Position numbers and translations under genes: made by a program. Below are positions 8,404 to 17,082 of a DNA stretch of 64,000 nt, one piece after another. Positions within the stretch are counted from its first letter, which is position 1, and every line of letters starts with the position of its first letter. The notes under the pieces are model-generated. The model was not told the DNA's origin. It searched no databases and saw only the letters and a list, made by a program, of their open reading frames with translations. Origin of the DNA: an uncultured Dongia sp. (GTDB taxonomy: Bacteria > Pseudomonadota > Alphaproteobacteria > Dongiales > Dongiaceae); the NCBI RefSeq assembly GCF_936916975.1, contig NZ_CAKZGO010000003.1:1-64000 (forward strand). The letters are read 5' to 3'.

Positions 8404-9126
8404 TCAGTGACCGTCGTTCTCGGCCATGGCGAGGCGCAGCCGCTCGCGCGAATTGCTGAGATGGAGCCGCATGGCGGAGCGTGCCGCCTCGGTATCCTGG
8501 CGGTGGATCGCATGATAGATGTCTTCATGCTCCCGGTTGACGCGGCGCAGATATTCGGTCCGGTCCGGGGCGAAGTAGCGGAATGTCTGCAACCGTGCCC
8601 GCGGGATCAGCAGCGAGCCCAGATAGCTGAAAAGATGCGTGAAATGCGGATTGCCGGTGGCTTCGGCAATCGTGCGGTGGAAATCGAAATCCGGCGACAC
8701 AGCATCTTCGGATTTATCGATCGCGAGCGCCATCCTGTCGAGCGCTGCGCGCATCGCCACCAGATGCTCATCGTTCCGGCGCAAGGCGGCCAGCGCCGCT
8801 GCATCGGATTCCAGCGCGATGCGCAGTTCAAGGACCGAGATCACGTCCTTGATCAGGTTGAGGCTGGTACCCTCGATGCGAAAGGATGGGTTGGCGCCGG
8901 ACTGCAGCACAAAGGCGCCGACACCCTGCTGCGATGTGGCCAAGCCCGCCGCCTTCAGGCTGGAAATCGCCTCGCGCACCACGGTGCGGCTCACCGAGAA
9001 CTCCTCGATCAACTCCTGTTCGGTCGGCAAGCGATCGCCGGGCTTCAACTGACCGCTGTGAATACGTTCGGTCAGCGCCTTGACCACTTGTGAGGTCAGT
9101 GTTTGACGCTGGGGCAGGGCCGCCAC
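8404..9126 (-). CDS. FadR-subfamily GntR transcriptional regulator of the uronate operon
   Basis: A 240-residue repressor-type protein. The winged helix (about residues 10-75) has LKPGDRLPTEQELIEEFSVSRTVVREAI, followed by an all-helical FCD ligand domain. The metal-binding pattern is visible: Asp/His in DFDFHRTIAEATGN, His in NREHEDIYHAI and His in MRLHLSNSRERL. The start is a GTG with AAGGAA 5 nt upstream. It lies 51 nt before kdgD in the same direction and diverges from the TRAP importer, so it probably controls both transcripts in response to an aldarate or uronate. An inverted repeat at 9356-9374 is a good candidate operator. Confidence 0.87.
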   Translation of the reverse strand: MAALPQRQTLTSQVVKALTERIHSGQLKPGDRLPTEQELIEEFSVSRTVVREAISSLKAAGLATSQQGVGAFVLQSGANPSFRIEGTSLNLIKDVISVLELRIALESDAAALAALRRNDEHLVAMRAALDRMALAIDKSEDAVSPDFDFHRTIAEATGNPHFTHLFSYLGSLLIPRARLQTFRYFAPDRTEYLRRVNREHEDIYHAIHRQDTEAARSAMRLHLSNSRERLRLAMAENDGH

Positions 9127-9355
9127 GATGATTCCTTCCTGGAAGACACACTCAGTTGCCTCTTCCTATCATCGATCATGATGTATGACAACTGAACCGT
9201 ATACCGCAGCACGAAGGCGAGAAGAACATCTACTGAACAAAAATGCGCATCTATTGCATTCAGTTATAGAACATCAATTCAACCATCTGAAATTACTAAA
9301 TATTAAAACGATTCTTCGCTCCAAATGAGACTCGATTGATCTCACGGAACGGCTG

Positions 9356-9374
9356 TTATATGATCATCATACAA
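9356..9374. promoter_or_regulatory. Candidate FadR/GntR operator in the divergent uronate promoter region
   Basis: TTATATGATCATCATACAA is an inverted repeat with 8-nt arms (7 of 8 paired) around a 3-nt centre, typical in size for FadR-group operators. It lies in the 322-bp AT-rich gap (9127-9448) between the regulator and the TRAP binding-protein gene, about 75 bp upstream of the latter. The rest of the gap has no gene; an AT-rich stretch at about 9230-9310 probably holds promoters. Confidence 0.55.
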
Positions 9375-9448
9375 GTAAGGGAAACAACCCCAGAGATAAC
9401 ATGAGCGGCGATCTTCGAAATCGTCCGCCGACACAGGAGGAGATTGTC

Positions 9449-10423
9449 ATGAGCAAGCTGATTCCGATTCTCACCAGCGTGGCCATGGGCCTGGCCCTCA
9501 CCAGCCCGGCCTTTGCCAAAGAATTCCGCTCGTCGGATGTGCATCCGGATGACTACCCGACCGTCATGGCGGTCAAGAAGCTGGGCGAAATCATTGCGGA
9601 GCGCACTGGCGGCAAGCATTCCGTCAAAGTGTTCGGGCAGAGCGCACTGGGCTCCGAGAAGGACACAGTCGAGCAGGTGAAGCTCGGCGCCCTCGACATG
9701 GTCCGCGTCAACGTGGCGGCCTTCAACAATATCGTGCCGGAAACCATCGTCCCGGCCCTGCCCTTCCTGTTCAAGTCGAAGGAGCATATGAGGAAGACTC
9801 TCGACGGTCCGATCGGCGACGAAATCCTGAGTGCCTTGGAAGCACAAGGCTATATCGGCCTTGCCTTCTATGACAGCGGCTCGCGTTCCTTTTATACGGT
9901 CGAAAAACCCATCAAGACCGTGGCCGACATGAAAGGCCTGAAACTGCGCGTGCAGCAATCGGACCTCTGGGTCATGCTGATCGAACTGCTCGGCGGCAAC
10001 CCGACACCGCTCCCCTATGCCGAAGTCTACACCGCGCTGAAGACCGGTGTGGTCGACGGCGCGGAAAACAACTGGCCGTCCTATGAATCCTCGCATCATT
10101 ACGAAGTGGCGAAATTCTATAGCCTCACTGAACATTCGATGTCGCCGGAACTGTTGGTCTTCTCCAAGGCCGTGTGGGACACGCTGCCGAAGGAAGAGCA
10201 GGACATCATCCGCCAAGCCGCCAAGGAATCGGTCCCCTATATGCGCGAATTGTGGGACGCGCGTGAGGAACAGTCGCGCAAAGCCGTCGAAGCTGCCGGT
10301 GCCACCATCACCAGCGATGTCGACCGCGCGGCTTTCGCCGCCGCCGCCCAGCCGATCTATGAAAAGTTCGCTGGCGATCCCAAGCTGCAGGATTTGATCA
10401 AGCGCATCCAGGCGACGGAATAA
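9449..10423 (+). CDS. TRAP transporter substrate-binding protein (DctP family), probable uronate receptor
   Basis: A 324-residue periplasmic receptor. A Sec signal peptide (MSKLIPIL..., cut after PAFA) is followed by a mature DctP fold with KLGEIIAERTGGKHSVKVFG and LKLRVQQSD. The Arg of that second motif is the conserved carboxylate-binding residue of DctP proteins. The late motif EVYTALKTGVVDGAENNW is also characteristic. The ATG at 9449 has an AGGAGG site 8 nt before it; the longer reading from 9401 does not. It heads the dctPQM operon divergent from the uronate regulator, so the ligand is probably galacturonate or glucuronate. That is inference from context. Confidence 0.88.
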   Translation: MSKLIPILTSVAMGLALTSPAFAKEFRSSDVHPDDYPTVMAVKKLGEIIAERTGGKHSVKVFGQSALGSEKDTVEQVKLGALDMVRVNVAAFNNIVPETIVPALPFLFKSKEHMRKTLDGPIGDEILSALEAQGYIGLAFYDSGSRSFYTVEKPIKTVADMKGLKLRVQQSDLWVMLIELLGGNPTPLPYAEVYTALKTGVVDGAENNWPSYESSHHYEVAKFYSLTEHSMSPELLVFSKAVWDTLPKEEQDIIRQAAKESVPYMRELWDAREEQSRKAVEAAGATITSDVDRAAFAAAAQPIYEKFAGDPKLQDLIKRIQATE

Positions 10424-10449
10424 GAGAACCAGATCGCCGGGAAACGCAG

Positions 10450-10950
10450 ATGTTGCGCTGGCTTTCACCACTCAACGCCTGGATTTCGCGGCTCTGCATG
10501 TATGTGGCGGTCGCAGGCCTGTTCAGCATCGTCGTTGTCGTTGCCTGGCAGGTCTTCGGCCGCTACGTGCTCAACAACACGCCCACCTGGGCGGAGAGTA
10601 TTGCGCTTGTACTGGTACTCTACGTCACCTTGCTGGGTGCTGCCGTCGGCGTGCGTGACGCGCGGCATATCGGGCTCGATTCTCTCATCATCTATCTCAT
10701 TCCGGAACAGCATCGCATCTGGTTCGAACTGACTTGCCATTTTCTGGTCGGCCTGTTTGGTGGCCTGATGATGTGGAACGGGGCGGTCCTCGCCAAATCG
10801 GTCATGCCCTACAAAATTCCCATCCTGGGCATTTCCGAAGGCATCAATCACATCCCGCTCGTTATCTCCGGGGTGCTCATCATGCTGTTCTCGCTGGAGC
10901 ATATCCTGGCGCGGATCCAAGACAAGAAAGTCGCCCCCTCTTGGCATTGA
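10450..10950 (+). CDS. TRAP transporter small permease (DctQ family)
   Basis: A 166-residue inner-membrane protein with four hydrophobic helices, the normal DctQ layout. The second segment begins LNNTPTWAESIALVLVLYVTLLGA, containing the conserved Trp-Ala-Glu of the family, followed by GVRDARHIGLDSLI. It pairs with the large permease to form the membrane part of a sodium-driven importer. The start is 26 nt after the binding-protein stop, and the end overlaps the large permease gene by 10 nt if that starts at the TTG at 10941. Confidence 0.9.
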   Translation: MLRWLSPLNAWISRLCMYVAVAGLFSIVVVVAWQVFGRYVLNNTPTWAESIALVLVLYVTLLGAAVGVRDARHIGLDSLIIYLIPEQHRIWFELTCHFLVGLFGGLMMWNGAVLAKSVMPYKIPILGISEGINHIPLVISGVLIMLFSLEHILARIQDKKVAPSWH

Positions 10951-12227
10951 TCATCCTGTGCGTCAGCTTCCTCATCCTGCTGCTGATCGGCGTGCCGGTG
11001 GCTTTTGCCATCGGCCTTTCCGCGGTCGCCACCATCTTCTATGAAGGCCTGCCGCTCGCCGTCGTGTTCCAGCGGATGAGCTCGGGCATGAACATCTTCT
11101 CGTTCCTGGCCATTCCTTTCTTCATCTTCGCCGGCGAGTTGATGCTCTATAGCGGGGTCGCCGAGCGCATCGTCACCTTCGCGCGCAATCTGGTCGGCCA
11201 TATCCGCGGCGGCCTCGGTATGTCCAACGTGGTGGCCTGTACGCTGTTCGGTGGTGTCTCCGGGTCGCCGGTCGCCGACGTCTCCGCCATGGGCTCGGTC
11301 ATGATCCCGATGATGAAGCGGGAGGGCTACGACGCCGACTATGCCGTCAACGTGACCACTCACGCTTCCCTGGTCGGCGCCTTGATGCCGACCAGCCACA
11401 ACATGATCATCTATGCGCTGGCGGCCGGCGGCAAAGTCTCCATCGCCGCCCTCATCCTGGCCGGACTGGTGCCCGCATTGCTGCTGACGGTCTGCATGCT
11501 GGTCGCGGCCTATCTGGTTGCCATCAAGCGCGGCTATCCCGCCGGCATCTTTCCGGGGTGGTTTCCCGTCCTGCAATCCTTCGCCGCCGCCATGCCGGGC
11601 CTCTTCGTCATCGTCATCATTATCGTCGGCATTCTGTCCGGCGCCTTTACCGCCACGGAATCGGCGGCAGTGGCCGTCATCTATTCCATCCTCCTTGGCC
11701 TCTTTCTCTATCGCTCCCTCAAGGTCGAGCATCTGCTGAAGGCTGCGGCGAAGGCGGTCAAGACCACCGGCATCGTGTTGCTGCTGATCGGCATCTCCAA
11801 TACCTTCGGCTACCTCATCAGTCTTTATGGCGTGGCGCAGTTGACGGCCGATGCGCTGTCACAGATATCGACCTCGCCTTGGGTTATCTTCCTGCTGGTC
11901 AACATCATCCTGTTTGTGCTCGGCACCTTCCTCGACATGGCCGCCACAATCCTCATCTGCACGCCAATCTTCCTGCCGATCTGCATGCAGTTCGGCATGG
12001 GGCCGGTGCAGTTCGGCATGCTGATGCTGATCAACTGCGCGCTCGGCCTCAACACGCCCCCGGTCGGCACCACGCAGTTCGTCGGCTGCGCCATCGGCGG
12101 CGTGTCGGTGGCCCATGTCATGCGCACCATTCTGCCCTTCTATGGGGCGCTGGTGGCGGCGCTGTTCCTGGTTACCTATGTGCCGAGCTTCTCCCTCGCC
12201 CTGCCGAACTTCCTGCTGGGCAACTGA
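10941..12227 (+). CDS. TRAP transporter large permease (DctM family)
   Basis: A 428-residue inner-membrane protein with about twelve hydrophobic segments, matching the usual DctM length of about 425. It carries family sequences such as FLAIPFFIFAGELM, GGVSGSPVADVSAMGSVMIPMM and LGLNTPPVGTTQF. The reading frame is open from 10734, but the protein should begin near LIILCVSFLILLL. The only start codons there are TTG at 10941 and 10947, and 10941 gives the standard length. Weak initiation by TTG inside the dctQ stop region implies translational coupling. It completes the uronate TRAP system. Confidence 0.87.
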   Translation: MALIILCVSFLILLLIGVPVAFAIGLSAVATIFYEGLPLAVVFQRMSSGMNIFSFLAIPFFIFAGELMLYSGVAERIVTFARNLVGHIRGGLGMSNVVACTLFGGVSGSPVADVSAMGSVMIPMMKREGYDADYAVNVTTHASLVGALMPTSHNMIIYALAAGGKVSIAALILAGLVPALLLTVCMLVAAYLVAIKRGYPAGIFPGWFPVLQSFAAAMPGLFVIVIIIVGILSGAFTATESAAVAVIYSILLGLFLYRSLKVEHLLKAAAKAVKTTGIVLLLIGISNTFGYLISLYGVAQLTADALSQISTSPWVIFLLVNIILFVLGTFLDMAATILICTPIFLPICMQFGMGPVQFGMLMLINCALGLNTPPVGTTQFVGCAIGGVSVAHVMRTILPFYGALVAALFLVTYVPSFSLALPNFLLGN

Positions 12228-12447
12228 ACCAGCGAGACACGTTAAGCTTTTCGTCGGCAATTGTGCGGCAGTGCAGCAGAGATATGTTGCGCCATGCATA
12301 GACCTTGGTCGTAGCCGGACTGATGTGATTGCCCTCGACCCCCGGATAGGGGCGAACTAATGTTGCTTCAGACCGGTCCATCGGGGCAGGTTGCGCATTC
12401 AATCAGGGGTACCTATCAACGAAAATCCTTAACCTGGGAGGCTTGCT

Positions 12448-13575
12448 ATGAGCAAACGGGAGAAGACAACTCAGATCGACCCATCGCGCCGCAAATTCCT
12501 CGGCGCAGCGGCCGCCGCCGGCGTAGGTGCCACGGCCCTTGCCGCGCCAAATGTGGCGCGCGCCCAAGATCCCATCACGATGAAGTGGCAGAGCACCTGG
12601 CCTGCCAAGGATATCTTCCACGAATACGCCCTGGATTTCGCCAGCAAGGTCAATTCGATGTCCGGCGGACGCCTGAAGATCGACGTGCTGCCGTCCGGTG
12701 CCGTGGTGAAGGCGTTCGATCTTCTCGATGCGGTGAGCAGTGGCACGCTGGATGGCGGCCACGGGGTCATCGCCTATTGGTACGGCAAGAACTCGGCGCT
12801 GGCGCTCTGGGGTTCGGGTCCCGCCTTCGGTATGGACCCGAACATGATGCTGTCCTGGCATTATTACGGCGGCGGCAAGGAACTGCAGCAGGAGGTCTAT
12901 GCGAGCCTCAACATGAACGTGGTCTCGTTCCTCTATGGGCCGATGCCGACGCAGCCTTTGGGCTGGTTCAAGAAGCCGGTCGCCAAGGTCGACGATCTGA
13001 AGGGGCTCAAATTCCGCACCGTAGGGCTCTCCATCGACGTGTTCACGGCGCTGGGTGCTGCCGTCAACGCCCTGCCCGGCGGCGAGATCGTGCCGGCGCT
13101 GGATCGTGGCCTGCTCGATGCGGCGGAGTTCAACAACGCCTCATCCGACAAGACGCTGGGCTTCCCGGACGTCTCGAAGATCTGCATGCTGCAGAGTTTC
13201 CATCAGTGCTCCGAGCAGTTCGAGATCCTGTTCAACAAGGCGAAATACGATGCGTTGCCGGAGGATATGCGGAGCATCATCACTCAGGCGGCGTCAGCCT
13301 CCTCCGCCGACATGTCCTGGAAGGCGATTGATCGCTATTCCAAGGACTATGAGGCGCTGAAGGCGGATGGCGTGAAGTTCTACAAGACGCCGGATGCGAT
13401 CCTGCAGGCCCAACTCGACGCGTGGAGCAAGATCATCGAAGCGAAGTCGGCTGAGAACGCGATGTTCAAGAAAGTTCTCGACTCGCAACGCGCCTATGCC
13501 GAGCGGACGGTGCGCTGGCAAAGTGACACGTTGGTCAATTTCCGCATGGCCTACAACCACTTCTTCAAAGCCTGA
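12448..13575 (+). CDS. TRAP transporter substrate-binding protein, Tat-exported (COG4663 type)
   Basis: A 375-residue periplasmic receptor of the mannitol/chloroaromatic-annotated TRAP group. Residues 14-19 (RRKFLG) form a twin-arginine motif followed by an Ala-rich hydrophobic core, so export should be folded and Tat-dependent, unlike the Sec-type DctP upstream. The mature protein contains MKWQSTWPAKD, GLKFRTVG with the conserved Arg, and GGEIVPALDRGLLDAAEF. A GGGAGG site precedes the ATG. The 220-bp gap before it (12228-12447) holds no gene. A strong stem-loop follows the gene before the next operon member. The ligand is unknown; relatives are reported for keto acids and other carboxylates. 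Confidence 0.87.
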   Translation: MSKREKTTQIDPSRRKFLGAAAAAGVGATALAAPNVARAQDPITMKWQSTWPAKDIFHEYALDFASKVNSMSGGRLKIDVLPSGAVVKAFDLLDAVSSGTLDGGHGVIAYWYGKNSALALWGSGPAFGMDPNMMLSWHYYGGGKELQQEVYASLNMNVVSFLYGPMPTQPLGWFKKPVAKVDDLKGLKFRTVGLSIDVFTALGAAVNALPGGEIVPALDRGLLDAAEFNNASSDKTLGFPDVSKICMLQSFHQCSEQFEILFNKAKYDALPEDMRSIITQAASASSADMSWKAIDRYSKDYEALKADGVKFYKTPDAILQAQLDAWSKIIEAKSAENAMFKKVLDSQRAYAERTVRWQSDTLVNFRMAYNHFFKA

Positions 13576-13594
13576 CGGGGCGAACGATGGCGAG

Positions 13595-13631
13595 GGGGAG
13601 CGGCACAATTGCCGCTCCCCTATTCTTTCTT
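13595..13631 (+). terminator. Stem-loop with U-rich tail after the TRAP binding-protein gene
   Basis: GGGGAGCGGCA (13595-13605) pairs perfectly with TGCCGCTCCCC (13610-13620) across a CAAT loop and is followed by TATTCTTTCTT. It has the form of an intrinsic terminator, yet it stands inside an operon between the receptor and the small permease. Partial termination or 3'-end protection would raise receptor levels above permease levels. Confidence 0.75.
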
Positions 13632-13658
13632 GGCGAATGGTTTGCGTAGGGAAGATTG

Positions 13659-14297
13659 ATGGGAAAAGCGCTCAAATTTATCGATTCACTCAGCACCTGG
13701 TCGGGCCGCGCCTGTGCCTGGGCGATCGTCGCCCTCACCCTCATGATCAGCTACGAGGTCTTCTCGCGCTATGCGCTGGGGGCGCCCCACGCCTGGGTGT
13801 ACGATGTCTCGGCCATGTTCTATGGCCTGCTGTTCATGATGGCCGGCGCCTATACGCTGGCCCATGGCGGGCATGTGCGTGGTGACGTGCTCTATGGCTT
13901 CTTCCCGGTGCGCCTGCAGGCAGCGATCGATCTCGTGCTCTATATTCTGTTCTTCGTGCCCGGCATCGTCGCCATGGTCTGGGCGGGCTGGATCTATGCC
14001 GGTGAGTCCTGGGCAATCAACGAGCATTCTTCGATCTCAGCGGACGGGCCGCCCATCTATCCCTTTAAAACCATCATCCCCGTGGCCGGCGCTCTATTGC
14101 TGTTGCAAGGGATTGTCGAGATGGCTCGCTGCTATCGCTGTCTTCAGGACGGTAAATGGCCACCCCGCGCCAGCGATGTCGAGGAGGTCGATGTCGAAAA
14201 GCTGAAGGAGATGGTGCATGTTCGCGACGAGGATATCGCGGCCCTCGACCGCTATGTGATCGACGACGCCGACAAGTCGGGCGGGCCAAAATCATGA
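13659..14297 (+). CDS. TRAP transporter small permease (DctQ family)
   Basis: A 212-residue DctQ-type membrane protein, longer than usual because of a charged C-terminal tail (about residues 165-212) rich in Glu, Asp and Lys that should be cytoplasmic. Four hydrophobic segments are visible, with GAPHAWVYDVSAMFYGLLFMMAGAY carrying the family aromatic motif and HGGHVRGDVLY after it. The ATG at 13659 follows AGGGAAG; a TTG just upstream at 13656 is less likely. It overlaps the large permease gene by 4 nt (ATGA). Confidence 0.87.
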   Translation: MGKALKFIDSLSTWSGRACAWAIVALTLMISYEVFSRYALGAPHAWVYDVSAMFYGLLFMMAGAYTLAHGGHVRGDVLYGFFPVRLQAAIDLVLYILFFVPGIVAMVWAGWIYAGESWAINEHSSISADGPPIYPFKTIIPVAGALLLLQGIVEMARCYRCLQDGKWPPRASDVEEVDVEKLKEMVHVRDEDIAALDRYVIDDADKSGGPKS

Positions 14298-16216
14298 GGA
14301 AGGAACTTTGGTTCGGCCTGGTGCTCGTCGCCATTATCCTTATCGGCACGGCCATCATCCTGCCCGCCCCCTCCGATATGAGCCGTGGACATCTCGGCCT
14401 GTTGATGCTGGCTTTGGTCGTCGTCACCATCATGCTGGGTTTTCCCACCGCCTTCACCCTCATGGGCATGGGCATGATCTTTGCCTGGGTCGCCTTTGAC
14501 TTCAACACCAGACACACACTCGATTTGATGGTCCAGCGCACTTATGGCGTGATGACCAACGACGTGCTCATCTCCGTGCCGCTGTTCGTCTTCATGGGCT
14601 ATCTGGTCGAGCGTGCCAACCTCATCCAGCGGCTGTTCACCAGCCTGCATCTCGCAACCGCCTGGCTGCCGGGGTCGCTTGCCGTGGCGACGCTCGTCAC
14701 CTGCGCCATCTTCGCGACAGCGACCGGCATTGTCGGCGCGGTGGTGACCCTGATGGGCCTGCTCGCTCTGCCCGCCATGTTGAAATCGGGCTATGATATT
14801 CGCCTCTCCGCTGGCGTCATCACCGCCGGCGGCTGCCTGGGGATCCTCATTCCACCCTCCGTGCTGCTCATCGTCTATGGCGCTACCGCAGGCGTGTCGG
14901 TCGTGCAGCTTTATGCCGGTGCGCTGTTTCCAGGCCTGATGCTGACGGCACTCTATGTCGGCGCGGTCATCATCGTGAGCTGGCTGAAGCCGAGCCTCGC
15001 CCCGCCTTTGCCGAAATCGGAGCGGCAGGTCACCCTGTCGCCCCTTCTTGCCGCCATCGCCGGCGAACAGCGGCGGCCCTGGGCACCGATGGCGATTCTA
15101 TACGCGGCGCTGGGATCAAAGCCGGCGAATACCTCGCGCGCGGGACTCTGGCGCGAATTGCTGCTGCTCGCCTTGCCGCTTCTTACTTTCGTCCTGCTGA
15201 TGGGGCTCATCTATCGCGGCGTCACCGCGCCGGTGGCCCTGTCGGACGACACGATGATGGAGATCGGCGCAGAAGAAAGCGGCACCGACAGCAGCGGTCT
15301 GGCCGAGCCGCCCATGGAAGGTGATCTTGCCGAGCCGCCGACCGATTCCGGTGATCTTGCCGAACCACCGGGTGCGGAAGCTGTGCCAAGTCCGTCACTG
15401 GAGGAACCGGCGAGTACGCCCGCAGCGGCAGAGGCAGGTGCGCCAGCTGCAGCTGAGCGTGTGGCAGCGCCGAACGCCTTCTGGTGGGTGTTCGGCATCG
15501 GCGCTTTGTGCCTGCTGGTCTTCTACGCGGTCCTCAGTTTTCCGCGCTATCAGATCTATCGCCTGCTGCTGGAATCCTTCGTGCCCTTGAGTCTCCTCAT
15601 CCTGTCGGTCCTGGGGACGATCGTGTTCGGTCTCGCCACACCGACGGAAGCCGCCGCCATCGGCGCGCTGGGCGGCGTTCTGCTGGCGCTGCTCTATCGC
15701 CAGCTGACGCGGCGGGTCATGACGGAATCGGTGTTCCTCACCGCCAAGACCTCCGCCATGGTGTGCTGGCTGTTCGTCGGCTCCTCAATCTTCTCAGCGG
15801 CCTTCGCCCTGCTGGGCGGGCAGGAGCTGATCGAGAATTGGGTTCTCGGCATGGATTTAACGCCGATCCAGTTCATGCTGCTGTCCCAGGTGATCATCTT
15901 CATTCTCGGCTGGCCGCTGGAATGGACCGAGATCATCGTGATCTTCATGCCGATCTTCATTCCGCTGCTGGGCCATTTCAACATCGACCCGCTGTTCTTC
16001 GGCCTGATGGTGGCACTCAATCTGCAGACGGCTTTCCTCTCGCCGCCGGTGGCGATGGCGGCGTTCTACCTCAAAGGTGTCTCGCCACCCCATGTGACGC
16101 TCAACCAGATATTCGCCGGCATGATCCCGTTCATGCTGATCCAGGTCCTGGCCATGTTCCTGCTCTACATGTTCCCAGGGATAGGGCTGTGGCTGCCGCA
16201 CATTCTTTACGATTAA
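14294..16216 (+). CDS. TRAP transporter large permease (DctM family) with a Pro/Ala/Glu-rich insert
   Basis: A 640-residue member of the COG4664-type large permeases, about 200 residues longer than standard DctM. The N-terminal half has family segments including PLFVFMGYLVERANL and ATATGIVGAVVTLMGLLALPAML. Residues about 316-395 form a hydrophilic, low-complexity insert with three LAEPP copies and an Ala/Pro/Glu-rich stretch, placed between hydrophobic helices. Membrane segments then resume with FPRYQIYRLLLESFVPLSLLI and the conserved LQTAFLSPPVAMAAFYLK end. The start ATG overlaps the dctQ stop. Large permeases of this group often carry a central insert; the repeated motif here is notable. 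It should form a sodium-coupled importer with the two preceding genes. Confidence 0.86.
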   Translation: MRKELWFGLVLVAIILIGTAIILPAPSDMSRGHLGLLMLALVVVTIMLGFPTAFTLMGMGMIFAWVAFDFNTRHTLDLMVQRTYGVMTNDVLISVPLFVFMGYLVERANLIQRLFTSLHLATAWLPGSLAVATLVTCAIFATATGIVGAVVTLMGLLALPAMLKSGYDIRLSAGVITAGGCLGILIPPSVLLIVYGATAGVSVVQLYAGALFPGLMLTALYVGAVIIVSWLKPSLAPPLPKSERQVTLSPLLAAIAGEQRRPWAPMAILYAALGSKPANTSRAGLWRELLLLALPLLTFVLLMGLIYRGVTAPVALSDDTMMEIGAEESGTDSSGLAEPPMEGDLAEPPTDSGDLAEPPGAEAVPSPSLEEPASTPAAAEAGAPAAAERVAAPNAFWWVFGIGALCLLVFYAVLSFPRYQIYRLLLESFVPLSLLILSVLGTIVFGLATPTEAAAIGALGGVLLALLYRQLTRRVMTESVFLTAKTSAMVCWLFVGSSIFSAAFALLGGQELIENWVLGMDLTPIQFMLLSQVIIFILGWPLEWTEIIVIFMPIFIPLLGHFNIDPLFFGLMVALNLQTAFLSPPVAMAAFYLKGVSPPHVTLNQIFAGMIPFMLIQVLAMFLLYMFPGIGLWLPHILYD

Positions 16217-16234
16217 GCGGCAGCCCGTGATCGC

Positions 16235-17071
16235 CTAGGCGGCGCGCAGAATCCGAAAGCCCTCGATCTCGCGCACGATCGGCAAATTCGGCCAGCGTTT
16301 GCTGTCATGAAGAATGATGAGCCGGTCGAGATCGCCGCCGATCTCCGTATTGATCCGGTCCATCGTCTTCAGCTGTTCCCAGATGCTGCCGACCCCGTTC
16401 GCCAGTGGCACATAGACGCCATCATTGTTATGGCCCTTGATGTTGCGCCCGTCATAGACGCAGTCGCCGGAGATGACCAGGCGACCCTTGGCGGTCTCAA
16501 GGATGGCGAATTGCTGGCCCAGCGTGTGGCCCTGGCCGAAGCGGACATGAAGGCCGGGAAGGATGTTATCGCGGTCCCCCTCCAGCAGAGTCAGGCGATG
16601 CTCGACGGACGCATCGAAGGCATCGCGAAGGTCGTCGGGATTGATGATGGCAGTCAGAAAACCGAATTGCGGCGGCAGCGCCATCGCCTCGATCCAGGAC
16701 AGGATCTCGGTCTTCTGTACCCAGATATGGGCGTTCGGGAACTTGCCGATCGAGCCCATATGGTCGAAATGGGCGTGGGAGATGACGATGTCGGTCACCG
16801 CCTCCGGTGTCACGCCAAGCTCGCCCAGCATGCGCAAGGGCGACACCCAATCGGGAATGCCGAAGCGGACACTCATCTCGGCCCCGATCCCCTCCTGCAT
16901 GAAGCCGGTATCGACGAGAGCAATCTCGTCGCCACGCCGCGCCATGACGAAAGAGAACGGCAGATCGACGACGCCATCATCATGGGCGCCGCTGATCAGG
17001 CCATCGAGCGGCTGGTCCTTCGACCTCGCGAACTCGATGACATAGACCTCCCAGTGGGTCGCTTCGGCCAT
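16235..17071 (-). CDS. Metallo-beta-lactamase-fold hydrolase (N-acyl-homoserine lactonase-like)
   Basis: A 278-residue MBL-fold enzyme. The dinuclear metal motif is SHAHFDH (His99, His101, Asp103, His104). The later ligands are His in FGQGHTLGQ, Asp in VISGDCVYD and His in IILHDSKRW. The layout and the Tyr of CVYD resemble AHL lactonases and related lactonases of the AttM group. The ATG at 17071 follows GGGAG 7 nt upstream; a TTG at 17086 is an upstream alternative. It starts 11 nt after the stop of the sugar ABC permease gene on the same strand, so it may open a sugar lactone made in that pathway. Lactonase activity and substrate are inferences. It faces the TRAP operon convergently with an 18-nt gap. 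Confidence 0.8.
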   Translation of the reverse strand: MAEATHWEVYVIEFARSKDQPLDGLISGAHDDGVVDLPFSFVMARRGDEIALVDTGFMQEGIGAEMSVRFGIPDWVSPLRMLGELGVTPEAVTDIVISHAHFDHMGSIGKFPNAHIWVQKTEILSWIEAMALPPQFGFLTAIINPDDLRDAFDASVEHRLTLLEGDRDNILPGLHVRFGQGHTLGQQFAILETAKGRLVISGDCVYDGRNIKGHNNDGVYVPLANGVGSIWEQLKTMDRINTEIGGDLDRLIILHDSKRWPNLPIVREIEGFRILRAA

Positions 17072-17082
17072 GACGGACTCCC

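Noticed and set aside
10734-10940. Upstream extension of the first TRAP large permease
   Set aside because: It overlaps the small permease gene in another frame and encodes no membrane helix; the TTG at 10941 gives the family length.
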